64,000 nucleotides of DNA from Plazaster borealis (Eukaryota; Echinodermata; Asteroidea; Forcipulatida; Labidiasteridae): contig CM037463.1 in assembly GCA_021014325.1 (NCBI GenBank), positions 10,981,001 through 11,045,000 on the forward strand, in the 5' to 3' direction. This document shows, piece by piece, positions 43,313-53,931 of this stretch. Both the position numbers and the translations under genes were made by a program. How positions within the stretch are numbered: the first letter of the stretch is position 1; each line of letters starts with the position of its first letter. Below the pieces are notes generated by a model. The model was given only the letters and a program-made list of their open reading frames with translations, was not told the DNA's origin and did no database searches.

Positions 43313-43554
43313 TTGTAAATCCCGCTTACCGAGGACTTCTCTTTGTTCTCCCATTGTTTGGACAGTTTTTTTTAACGACGTCCCCATTGGGTTTGTACAC
43401 GAAAACGAAGCGAGGACGTCCTCGCTCTGTCAAACACCCGGATCCCTATTGTTAAAGTCCTCGGTTTGAATGAATAGACACGCTCACACACACACGGAAC
43501 CCTCAATTTCTTCACGATTATTTCAGATTTCTGAAAAAAAGAACCTGTAATGAC

Positions 43555-43760
43555 GGTTACACCCCTATGTTCGGACGGGTACCGGTCAACTCAGTCCGAG
43601 GTCAACTCGGTCCGTGTCAACTTGTTCGGACACCCCTATGTTCCAACAACCCTGGTGTATTTTCCTATTCCTAACCCTAACCCTAACCTTAACCCTATGT
43701 AAATCATGAGGGGGTTGTCGGAACATAGGGGTGTCGGAATATAGGTGTGTCGGAATATAG
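43555..43760 (+). repeat. Inverted repeat around a telomere-like CCCTAA run
   Basis: CGGACACCCCTATGTTCCAA is mirrored by 'ttgtcggaacataggggtgtcgg' about 100 bp on, and the loop holds CCTAACCCTAACCCTAACC. The same 'ctatgttccgaca' motif repeats several times. Probably a foldback element with an internal telomere-like array. Confidence 0.65.
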
Positions 43761-43847
43761 AGCAGTCACCGTAATGACTTCCCTGGATGGAACCATAGTT
43801 TTTATAGCTGCATCAACCCCTTGATGTTAATTTTTCAAAAGGTGTAC

Positions 43848-44045
43848 AGTCGACTCTTGTTATAATGTCCCTGAGACTGGCCAAATGACCTCTTTATAAA
43901 CAGGAACGTTGTTATATTAAAGAGGACAGCAAAACAAAAAAACACAAAGTAGAAATGAGATTCAGGACTTCAAAATTTGCTCTTTATAAGCAGAACCTCC
44001 TTATAACAGTGCTCTTTATAAAGAGTAGCTTTATAACCTGTTCTC
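43848..44045 (+). repeat. Probable dispersed element rich in 'ctctttataa'
   Basis: Repeated CTCTTTATAAGCAG and CTCCTTATAACAG type motifs and GACTCTTGTTATAATGTCC at the left. No second copy in the window, so the call rests on internal repetition. Confidence 0.35.
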
Positions 44046-44325
44046 AACAGCAAGCAACTCGCGGGAGATCTTTTTCTCAGGTGGCGATGAACGCTGCCAG
44101 CATTTTGGGGCAGAATGACTTATTCTAATGAAGGCCACGTTTCTACAGCTGGCACCATTCACTGACTCATCTGTTTGAAGGGAAATACTTGGAAGAGGGT
44201 TCTCTGTCTTCTGTTTGACTCAGATCCTGGCTCAGGTCACGCAAAGTTTTTAATTTATACTCCAGATGGGGGGAATATACATTGTGTGCTATCCAATAAA
44301 ATTTCACCGAAAGATTAGACTTATC

Positions 44326-44702
44326 TTAAAGGTATCGTACACATTTGGTAATGACTCAAAACAAATATTAGCATAAAAACTTACTTGGTAGCAAGCAACG
44401 GAGAGCTGTTGATAGTATAAAACATTGTGAGAAACGACTCCCTCTGAAGTAACGTAGTTTTTTAGAAAGAGGTAATTTCTCACTAAAATAATAAAAAACT
44501 TCTTGCAAGAAGCCTTTTATTCCTATCTGAAAGCACACAAATTTGTACAACAAGGGTGTTTTTTTCTTTCGTCATTTTCCTGCAACTTCGATGACCAGTT
44601 GAGCCCAAATTTTCACAGGCTTGTTATTTTATGCATATGATGGGATACACCAAGTGAGAACACTGGTCTTTGACAACTACCAAACGTGTTCAGTGCCTTT
44701 AA
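44326..44702 (+). mobile_element. TTAA foldback element, family A (copy 6)
   Basis: TTAAAGGTATCGTACACATT to AAACGTGTTCAGTGCCTTTAA-type end with the CTTCTTGCAAGAAGCC hairpin. Confidence 0.88.
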
Positions 44703-46488
44703 CAATAACTTGAAATCAGGAAGTTCTGGCGTCCATAGCACCATAGAATTGCTCTTTGCAGAAGAACTGTGCACAATAACTTAGCAGTCACAGCTAGCTT
44801 ATTACAAACATAGGGTCATTTTCATGAAGTCATTTCCATGAAGCTTGGTGCATGACAGAGCCAAAAGACTTCAGTGTCAGAACAATCTGGGAATAGTGTA
44901 CCTGTTGGCATCATAAAAGCAAACACCAATAGGTGCAGAATTGAAAGACAAGAATGATGAACATTCTCTCTCCAGGGATAAAGTTAAATCTCCGCAAATT
45001 GAAATATATTTGGTAGAAAAAGTAGGAAAGAAAAAAGAATGCACAATAGTTGATGCTTGTACCATGGAGGAAAACTCTCGTTCTTAAATGGCCGTTTAAA
45101 ACCGGCAGGGTCGTGGCCGTGCGATAAAGGCCCGAGCCTTCTTAGCAACTCTCCATCACACAGTATGTGAAAATCAAAACAACTTCAAGGAACCTTAACA
45201 GCTTGCTTGCTTGCTACGCTTGAACACAACCAAAACGTCACCACATTTCCGCATCCCATTGAGTGACTCAGTGGACCGTCCACCAGCTGCGAGAGTAGCA
45301 GTTCTATAATGAAGACAGTACGAAGCGCACAGGAGGCAGTCATAATGCAAGTTACACCGACAGGAAAGTGGTCAGGATGGGGGGTAGATGAGTTATACAC
45401 AGTATAGCTTCAGGGCTGTGTACAACTGACAATGATTGAGGCAGGGAATGCATCCAAGATGTCATTGCCATATTGCAAAGGAAGGTGTTGCAGCTAGCTC
45501 CCAGGGTTGTAGTCTTCCATCATTGCATTGATAGTTCCTGAAAGAGCACGCCCAAAGTTTGCTGCTTCTGGCTCCCAAGCTGGCATATATGTTTGTGTGT
45601 AATTTAACAGAAATCACTCCATGCCATCGTACAAAACCATTTCTTATGACAAACTTTTGATTCTGAGAAGACCTTATTCTTTGAAGAGCGTATCAAAAGC
45701 CAAGACCGATTATAAAACTTAATCTTGCATAAATCTTCAAAGAAAATCTAGCTCAGTGTAACTCCTATGGCTGGGCTTCTGGTAATCGTGGAGCCAGTAC
45801 GTTTGTGTGAAGTGGGCATGGCTTACAGTGGAATTACGTCACACTTACAAACAGAATTTAGAAAAGAAAGGAAATTTTTCCAAATCCCGTGTCAATTCCC
45901 CAAGCATCTTGTCATGATGTTTCTTTCCACAGCTGAACTTTTAATAGCATACAACACAATTAGGGTGAACAATTTATATTGCAGTCAACAAGAATTCTTG
46001 ACCCCCCCCCCCCAATAATCATGCAAAAAGTGTAACATAGGTAAACTGTACACATTTGTTTCTTCCTCTAAATAACTTGCTCATTTAATTCCAACATAAA
46101 CATGTAATAAGGACACTTTCTGCTTCACAATACATCGGCAAGTTAAAATATAAAACTTTGGAACTTTGGATCTTAGTATAAAATTAAGTTTAGGTTTGTT
46201 TTTACCCGAAATGAATACGTACACATAAATATGTAGTTGATAGCCACTGGCGTAGATACCTGTTCAAAAGTGTTAAAGTTAAGATGCTCTCTGGTGCATT
46301 CTGAGCCATGTTTTGAGCAGGCGTAGTTTGAACTGTTTATAGTTCTTTTTTCTTGTTACTTTTGTTTTCTCTTCATGAACAAAACACAGGGCTTTTTCCC
46401 CCTGGTTGAATTCTACTAGCCATTTTTAAGCAATTGTTCAACTGTTTTTGTTTTTCACTTTGAGGACAAAATGGAGGCGGGGGCCTAT

Positions 46489-46681
46489 TTGCCCTTTGCA
46501 CGGTCAGCCATTTGTGTGTAGAGCCTCGACTTGGGGACAGCAGTGAATAGAAGCATTATATAACTCTGTATTGTCACGGTAATGTAATGACACTTTCATC
46601 CAAACAGATGCATAAATACAAATGAAGCATGAAGTCGAGGCTCTACACGCACATGGCGGATCCGTGCCAAAGGGCAAACAA
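46489..46681 (+). mobile_element. Short inverted-repeat element
   Basis: TTTGCCCTTTGCACGGTCAG followed by TGTAGAGCCTCGACTT is mirrored by AAGTCGAGGCTCTACACGC and CGTGCCAAAGGGCAAA, arms of about 45 bp and about 190 bp overall. Non-coding. Confidence 0.8.
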
Positions 46682-47141
46682 AACTCTGGAGCCTCTTTCC
46701 GGTCCACCGTGTGCCTAGTGAGGGGTATATGATCCCCCATCCCCCACTAGGAATGTACGCCATTGGTACTGGCTCTTTCCAGAACCAAAATGATCTCAAT
46801 GTAACACCACAAAACAATTTCAGGAGAAGATACTTTTCTCTGGTATATATATAAACAGTTTATAAACATCAGTCTTTTAAACAATACTTTGTTCTTAATG
46901 CTTTTAAATACATTACACTTGTATTTTTACCAATAAAATGAGCAGTACATATATGTACATGTACATGCAAATATGTCCTTCTGGACTGAACTTACAAAAA
47001 ACAAAATCACAGAATTCACATTTCATGCCAATTGATAAATGGTTAGTAAGTTATTGTTAAGCGATAATATATAAAAGGAATAAGAACTGCAGATTTACAA
47101 GAGTCTGATTTTGGATATGTTTAGGAAGTCAGGGTTCTCCT

Positions 47142-47514
47142 TTAAAGGGATTGTATACGTTTGGTAATTGGAACCCACTGTTTGTTTCAATCCTATATAG
47201 TTGTAGATATATACCCCAAAACTAACCTGTTAAAATTTCATTTCAAAAGGTGGTAGCATTTTTGAGATATTGCTGAAAATCTGGAGCGGTTATGTCCATG
47301 CAGGAAGAACAATCTGCAATTGGAATATACACTATCTGAGAAACGTTTATTCAAATTTATTTGGATAAAAAGTGATATATTTTCCATAACCGCAGTACTT
47401 CAAAGTGAAAAGTTTCTCAAAATGCATTATACTAGCCAAAGCTGCTGTACTTCTTACCAAGTAAGTTTTTATTGCCATTAATTTGAGTCATTACCAAACG
47501 TACAGACCCTCTAA
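47142..47514 (-). mobile_element. TTAA foldback element, family C (copy 2)
   Basis: TTAAAGGGATTGTATACGTT to AACGTACAGACCCTCTAA, with interior matching 37087-37487 in reverse. The right TTAA has decayed to CTAA. Confidence 0.82.
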
Positions 47515-47668
47515 TAGTGAACTGTTGGCCAAATGCTAGTTAAAACAAAAGAGTATCAGTGGAAAATTGCTCCAAATGGTCTGGCTTACTAGTTCAGTGT
47601 TTAATAGATGTTAAATTTGCACCAAGAATAAAATTTTGGATTCGAGCTGCCTCTAGCTACCGGGAAAT

Positions 47669-47830
47669 CTTGGTCTAGTTGGTAAGACATCTGCTCTAGA
47701 ATGGCAAAGGTCGTGCGTTCGAATCCCACCCGAGTAATATGCCTGTGGAATATGTTTCACAGGACTCAGGAAAGTACAAAGTATAAAGTGCTTTACACAC
47801 ATCAGTGTATGTGTAAAACCAAATAATAGT
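47669..47830 (+). repeat. SINE-3 copy, tRNA-derived
   Basis: CTTGGTCTAGTTGGTAAGAC (A-box region) and GCGTTCGAATCCCACC (B box), followed by a non-tRNA body 'atatgcctgtggaatatg' shared with 13625. A retroposon, not a tRNA gene. Confidence 0.7.
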
Positions 47831-48029
47831 TCAGTATTAAAATATGTCCGTAAATATGACATATGGACTATTGAAAAAGCTGGTGGACCAGTGAAACGAT
47901 AAGATAACTGGTACTGCTGGCTAGTCACTGAAAAAAGTTATAGGCCAACCCTGTGAAGACATAAACTGAAGAAAAGAGCTAATCTCCGAGCTGAGAAATT
48001 GTCCATGTACATGTACAGAGCTCAATTTC

Positions 48030-48160
48030 ATGGCTCGAATTTGGGAAGTAAATTCACAAGGGCTTGTAGCTCAAAGTGTGTACTGGACCCAAAAATGTGT
48101 GCACAAGCCCAGAATCAAAATGAGAAAAACTTCCCGAGTCCTAACAACATGCATCTAATC
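48030..48160 (+). repeat. Dispersed repeat O, copy 2
   Basis: Shares GGGCTTGTAGCTCAAAG-type sequence and AGAATCAAAATGAGAA with 8669-8815. Confidence 0.5.
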
Positions 48161-48589
48161 TGCACTAAGATATCTGTAAGAGAAGATTTATCTCATCCCT
48201 CTCTTTGGCGATAAAGTATAAATGTACTTCATGACTCAATAGAATTAAAAGGTATTTTTCGGACTCAAAGTCAACGGTTGAACACAATTTGTTTCTGTTC
48301 AAGATATTACACAGTGAGGTACATGTAAATGTATTGTTATTCAATTGAAAAACACAAGTCCGCCGGACTTGTCCGCATATGAGTTTACTGGCCCAACACC
48401 GAAACCACTGGCCTCGGGCCTGCAAACCAGTGCAAAATTTTAGCCCTGAAGGTAGGGTCATACTTTGGAATGACCCCGAAAATAAAAGTGTTCAATTTTT
48501 ATCCGCAATCCTACTTGTTCAAGAGAGCATCCTGTAAAATTATTTCGTCTGAAGTGCCTCCATTGATTAGAAATCAATAAAAGTATTTC

Positions 48590-48830
48590 AAAACATTTGA
48601 ATCTCCAAGATTTTTGGAGGTTTAAATTTCGGTGGTGTACGTTTGTGAATGCTGTGGCAAGAGATGCAATTGGTAGCCGATGTCACCTCGATAAATATGG
48701 ATGGATTTGACGTTCTTGATGAAAATACCGTGACAGTTTTCTGCTCTTCTGTCAACAAGTAGATAGTGTATTCAACTGGAACTTTCACAGGTGACTTTTA
48801 TTGTGTCTTTCTTGATAATTTTGCCTTTAA
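48590..48830 (-). repeat. Dispersed repeat Q, copy 2
   Basis: Reverse complement of the family at 15060; TGGATGGATTTGACGTTCTT is the conserved segment. Confidence 0.6.
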
Positions 48831-49201
48831 ATCAGCATTATGATGACAAAAACCAAACGATGACGCGACCTTTAACACCCCATTCTCTGCTTCATTCAGG
48901 GTGAACAAGGACTTTCTATAATAGTTCTGGTTTTTACCATACACTGATGTGTGTTAACGTCATGACGTGTATACACCATGTTCATGCCAAATTTTCTGGA
49001 CTGACTTTCATTTATTTGTTCAACCTGACCAATGTATAGGACACTTTAAGTTTGAATAAAACCATCCCTACTACTAAAAGTTAAATAGTATAGGATCGCC
49101 CTAATACTGTCATGAGTGGTGTGCAATTTTACACTCTTAACCAATGTTGTGCACACCCTTTAAAGTGAATAATTCGTTGTTGCACATTACATGTATGTGC
49201 C

Positions 49202-49408
49202 TTAACCCTTTCATGCACCATTTATTTTATTGATAAATTGATCATATGGACACATTAATTGTTTACTCATTTTGTTTTTTTTGCAAATGGCGACCCCCTT
49301 AAAACAACATATCACAATGGCACCCTCAAGAGTTCTCTTTCCCATTTTTCATTTTACAACTATTTTTCTGAAGGGATTTAAACCGGTCGCTAGCATGGAA
49401 AGAGTTAA
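49202..49408 (+). mobile_element. piggyBac-like MITE S2
   Basis: TTAACCCTTTCATGCACC at the left against GCATGGAAAGAGTTAA at the right; 207 bp, TTAA at both ends. Confidence 0.75.
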
Positions 49409-49427
49409 ACATGTTAAATAATGATAT

Positions 49428-49552
49428 TAGGCCGAATCAAAATTGTTGGCTACAGCTATGGCTGTTGCTAAGGACACCCTATACTTGAACGCCTGACGAC
49501 TAGTGATCTAGCTGTAGTCGTAGCTGTAAAAGCAAATTCAAACACGGTCTTA
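49428..49552 (+). repeat. Palindromic element L, copy 2
   Basis: TTAGGCCGAATCAAAATTG, the internal GCTACAGCTATGGCTGTTGC and terminal AACACGGTCTTA correspond to 29899-30037. Confidence 0.6.
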
Positions 49553-50694
49553 TCTTCTTTTGGGAAGACTTTGAGCATTGCACCAAGCTGGCATCAGCCG
49601 ATCTCTTTAATACAATAATTGTATTCAAGTCTACAGTTTCTTTTGCCGATTCATGTGAAAGCTATTAACTTTGTTTTCAAACCAACAACTTTTTGATTGG
49701 AGATCTACTTAAATTTTTCCCCTTTAGATCCCACAGTCATTACTCATTATTAATAAAGTTTAAGTTGTCAAGCATTTTGCATGCTTTCTATGATAAGTAG
49801 AGTAGATGATATAAAAGTAAGAAAGTAACAAGGCAGTATCATGGATATAAGTTTATAAATACAAATTTTCTCTAGAAATCTGTTTAGTACGGTACTTATA
49901 AAATATATAGTACAAGTATTTCAAGGTTTATACTGGGTTTAAATAGCAAGGCCACACTTAATGAATACAAATACAAGCAAATAGTAGCACAAAATAATAT
50001 CTGAAGTACAATAAGCCATATGCACAAGCGCCATCTTACAAATATACCGCAATGCATCTTGGGAAACCGAGTACAGTTAAAAAATAAATAAAGCTGCCAA
50101 AATGGACGCCATGCTGTAGTTTTCACGCCATGGTGTAGTTTGCATGTAACTATTCCACGTTTTATAGTTGTGTACCGCATAGCTTCAAAGTCAGCGCGCC
50201 GGTGTTGCTTGCACTCGGATTTCACCCAGAATCCTCTGCGCCGCTCAAGTGCATTGGGACATGCATATGGGCTATTGACTTAACCTGTGACGGTCATGGG
50301 ATTCACCCTTGAGCTTGGCAAGAAAAATTTTAAAAAATAAAACAACAGCCACACACAACCTGTTGAACCAATTCAAGATCAAATCAAGTGTGTATGGTGG
50401 ACTGTAAAACCCTGTGATTAACACCATCACATTGGGAGACTTTTCCCAACTTCGCTGTACTCTGAAATTAAAAACAAAAAGACACTGTCTGTTCCACTCC
50501 CCTGTCTGTCACACTGGTTGTACTTTCCTACTGCACCGGACTAATAAACACCTCTTGTACACTTCACATTGTACATGTGTGTTCTCAACAAAACAATTTT
50601 TCCAAACAGGCAAAGCAACTTAGCTTACAGTAGCCATCTTTGTCACATGTCCTCAGGGTATCTGCACACTACAACAAGTCAAATTTAAGATTTT

Positions 50695-51021
50695 TTAACT
50701 CTTTCAGTGCCCACTTTTTTGTTTGCAGTTTTGAACCTAAAATGCCCAGCTTTTTGAGGGTTTTTTTTAAATTCTGTAAAAAAAACCCCAAAACAACGTC
50801 TTTTTCACCTAACAAAATGTATCTTGCTGGTACATCCCAAAGTCAATAGTATTTCTTGAGTGATAATGCCCTCTCGTGATAACATGTATATTATGGGTCG
50901 TACATGTATGATTGATGACACTTTTTGAGTACATGAAAAAGATCGTAAATGTACGATAATGGCGCTTTTGTAATACATAAAATAGATCGTACATGTACGA
51001 CCTTGAAGCTAAAAGAGTTAA
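50695..51021 (+). mobile_element. piggyBac-like MITE S3
   Basis: TTAACTCTTTCAGTGCCC at the left and CTAAAAGAGTTAA at the right. The interior contains several palindromes such as TCGTACATGTACGA. Confidence 0.7.
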
Positions 51022-51354
51022 GACCCGTTTAATGCTACACGTAACAAACTTGAATAAAGCAGGGGAGAAACAGCTATACTCACTAACACTTTCGTTCATT
51101 ACACGCTTCATCCATTTTTGTTGTACCTCAAATAACTGAATTTAATACTAAGCGTTAATGCTTTTTAAGGCCTTTATTTTGGACAGTTCAATTTAATACT
51201 TTTTAATACTTTTACAGGATCCACGAAACCCTGGTCCTGCATTCAATAAAAGTAACCATGTGGTAAGCTGTAAATCCTAAATGGGATTAGACCATTTGCC
51301 CATTCAGCCTCGTTTAAATAATAATAATAATACTTGATTTGGGGTTGAACAAAG

Positions 51355-51775
51355 AAAAATAATACTTGTAATAATACTGGGTTCTTATATAGCGCTTTAT
51401 CACACCCCTAGGGGCGAATCAAAGCGCTCAGTATTTGTTTTTCAACAGGATAAGCAGAGCTATGTTTTGAGCTACGAGACCAATTCATGAAGCACCTTCT
51501 ACTGGTTTACAAGGTGCTGCGGCGCATTCAGCAGCCACTGCCAGAAACACCAGGCGAACCCCTCTCTTTGTGATTAGTGTAACTGGGTTCTTTTACATGC
51601 ATTACACAACACACAGGACCTACTGCTTTACAATCCCATCCGAAGGACGAAGCAATAATGGTTTAAGTGCCTTGCTTAAGAACACAAGTGTCAAAACCGG
51701 GACTTGAACCAACACTCTGCTGAGCAGAAACACCAGAGCTTGAATCCAGTGCACTTGACCGCTCAGCCATGATGA
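51355..51775 (-). repeat. SINE-1, nearly full length
   Basis: On the minus strand: tRNA-like head GGCTGAGCGGTCAAGTGCAC with B box GGTTCAAGTCCCGG, body with GCATGTAAAAGAACCCAGTT and CGCAGCACCTTGTAAACC, then a tail AGCGCTATATAAGAACCCAG followed by ATT repeats. This copy defines the whole family. Confidence 0.78.
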
Positions 51776-51786
51776 CATGTTTTGGT

Positions 51787-51903
51787 TGGGCTGTGTCCGA
51801 ATGGATAGCTTCGGAAGTGGCTATGTGTAGATTTCTGAAAAGGCCTATGCATCGATGTTGTTGCTGCTGCCAATGGTCATAGCAATAGCCGTAGTCGCAA
51901 CAC
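51787..51903 (+). repeat. Palindromic element L, copy 3 (eroded)
   Basis: GGGCTGTGTCCGAATGGATA and ATAGCCGTAGTCGCAAC resemble the two arms of 29899-30037. Confidence 0.5.
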
Positions 51904-52000
51904 CATAATAAAAGTAAATATCTAAACTATGCATATTTTTTCTGAATACTCTGTATGTTCTGCCAAGTTATATCTTGACCCTCCTAAATTGGCAAGATGG

Positions 52001-53931
52001 TCACACCCTGCTGTCAATCAAGTTGGCCTTCATCTCCCTATTAGTCTTTCTCTCCTTCTTGGGTTTCATCTTGACTGATGAATGCACCGACTCCACCAAT
52101 GTCAAGATGTTGGCTAAGCTCTCAGTGCTTGAGCTATCGGGATTAGGTGGGATGTTCATTTCAATGGTGGGATTACCAGACTTCCTCAAGCTCGACTCGC
52201 CGTGATGCTTGCGGTCTTTCCTGGCCGACTCCTTATTAGCGCTGTGCTTGGATTGTCTTTCTTTAGATTTGGTTTTAGGGGTCGTTTGCGACAAGGGGTT
52301 CAGGGGATTCTTCGGTGGCCTCTGTGAGGTTACATCTTGCCGTGACGACCGTTGGGGACTGGGTTCCCTCTTCTTGTCAGAGGACTGCTGCTTGTGTTTT
52401 TTCTGATGTGGTCTCGCCCTGGTGGATGAACTCTCTACTGGCGGCTGACGGGCAGAGTTTGGTGAGTTCTTGATCTCAGTGTCTGGGAGGTGATCTATTC
52501 TGGGAAGAATGTCTGGGAGGTGTCGTTGTTTACCTCTGGAAATTGACCTTGCCCTTGCAATGTCCCTGCTCGTAGAAGAACCCTCTCTTACAGGATGTCT
52601 TGAAAGATTTTCTCTTTCGGTAGCAGAAGCTACATTTTGCCTCCTGTTCGGAGAAGTTGACCTACGGCTTGGTGATGACCTCCTAGTTGGAGAGGAGCTT
52701 CTGTTGTGAGCAGCATGAGCTTCCTCTCCTGTACGATGTCTAGGTTGTCTATGCTTTGGCCTAGCACCTTGAGCAACATTTTGGGATGCATTATGACTTC
52801 TCGACTCGGCCTCAATAGGGCCTTGCCTCTCTCTTACTGATATGTGTTGTGAATCTTGAGGTTGACTCCCCGAACTTTGGCCAGATGGGGCAGATGGAAG
52901 CACTGATTGACTTGCTGGTACTTCGTTAATCATTGGGGATGAGGTATCCCCGTTTGAGAGTCCACTCCTTTCCAGTGAGTCATTCTGGTGGGATTGTTCA
53001 GTAAGCGTAGATTCTTCTTGGATTGTTTCAACCCTTGGTGTATGTTCACTAGGTGATGGTCGAGACGCATTGGCAGGGACTGTACTAGGCTGAGCAGTCT
53101 GACCCACTATTTCAGGAACCGTATCGGTTTGAACCACTTCTGTGTGGTCCGATCCTGCCAACAGTACACTGTTGTTTGGTATTGACGTATTCTCTAAAGC
53201 ACCAACAGATTCGGTTGAAGTAACAGCCGCTGCTGTTTCTGTATTCACATTGTCATGACCCACCTGTTCTACACTAGGTTGTTCAATGGAATCGTCCGGA
53301 TGTAAAGCAAGCCTGTGAGGCTGGCTTCTTCTATTTTCATTACTAGGGGTGGCCGGTGGTGATTCCATGATGACTGAGAATGAGGAGGGGTGATGCTCAT
53401 CAGGAGTAGGACTGTACGGCGGGGGTTGATCAACGGGATACAAGTCGCTGATTTCAGAAACATACGCTGGCATCGTGTCTAACGACGGTAAGTGGAGCGA
53501 CGGGAGATCGGTCAGAGCAATGTAAGCCTCATTACTACTACCAGGGACAATGTAGACTGGTATCGATGGCCCATTCACATGACTCTGAAGGTAACCACCT
53601 CGAATAAGTGCAGGGGGCCTACCCTGTCTCTGGGACAAGGTCACGTGTGAGGGTGCAGAGGCACCCCTCCCCGACGCATTATTCGTGTGTCCATCACCGC
53701 TAGCATTGGCAGAGGTATGTCTCGCCGGTTGCCTCCCATGCGTCGAGCTGGTGCTTGCTGACCTCTGAACTACACGTGGTCGCTGGCTTCTGGCATCGTG
53801 GTGACCTATTGTTGCCCTGCGATTTGGCAGGGCTGCATTACCACCCCCCGTGGTGGTGGCGGCGGATGTTGAATGAGACGAGTCTGGGTTTGATCGATGG
53901 CCATTTTCTCTGTTACTGCTGCGTACTTCCC
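52001..53931 (-). CDS. Four-TM gene exon 6: long disordered tail and stop
   Basis: Acceptor attttctctttctcag; the first two bases complete Gly221. About 643 codons without interruption, ending in TGA at 52001-52003. Gly/Ala/Ser/Thr-rich start, then PPPYSPTPDE, a Ser/Thr/Gln/Pro-rich stretch, RSSSPTRRSSPSRRSTSPNR, and a basic end with KMKPKKERK. It is the only ORF over 300 codons in the window. Predicted cytoplasmic and unstructured. Confidence 0.9.

Larger units (their letters stand above)
33375..52000. other. Intergenic region between convergent ZFAND and four-TM genes
   Basis: About 18.6 kb without a recognisable exon. The 3' UTRs of both genes must lie at its ends: the first clear AATAAA after the ZFAND stop outside a repeat is near 37600, and a minus-strand AATAAA lies at 51173-51178. 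The rest is dominated by the short elements listed separately. Confidence 0.55.
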
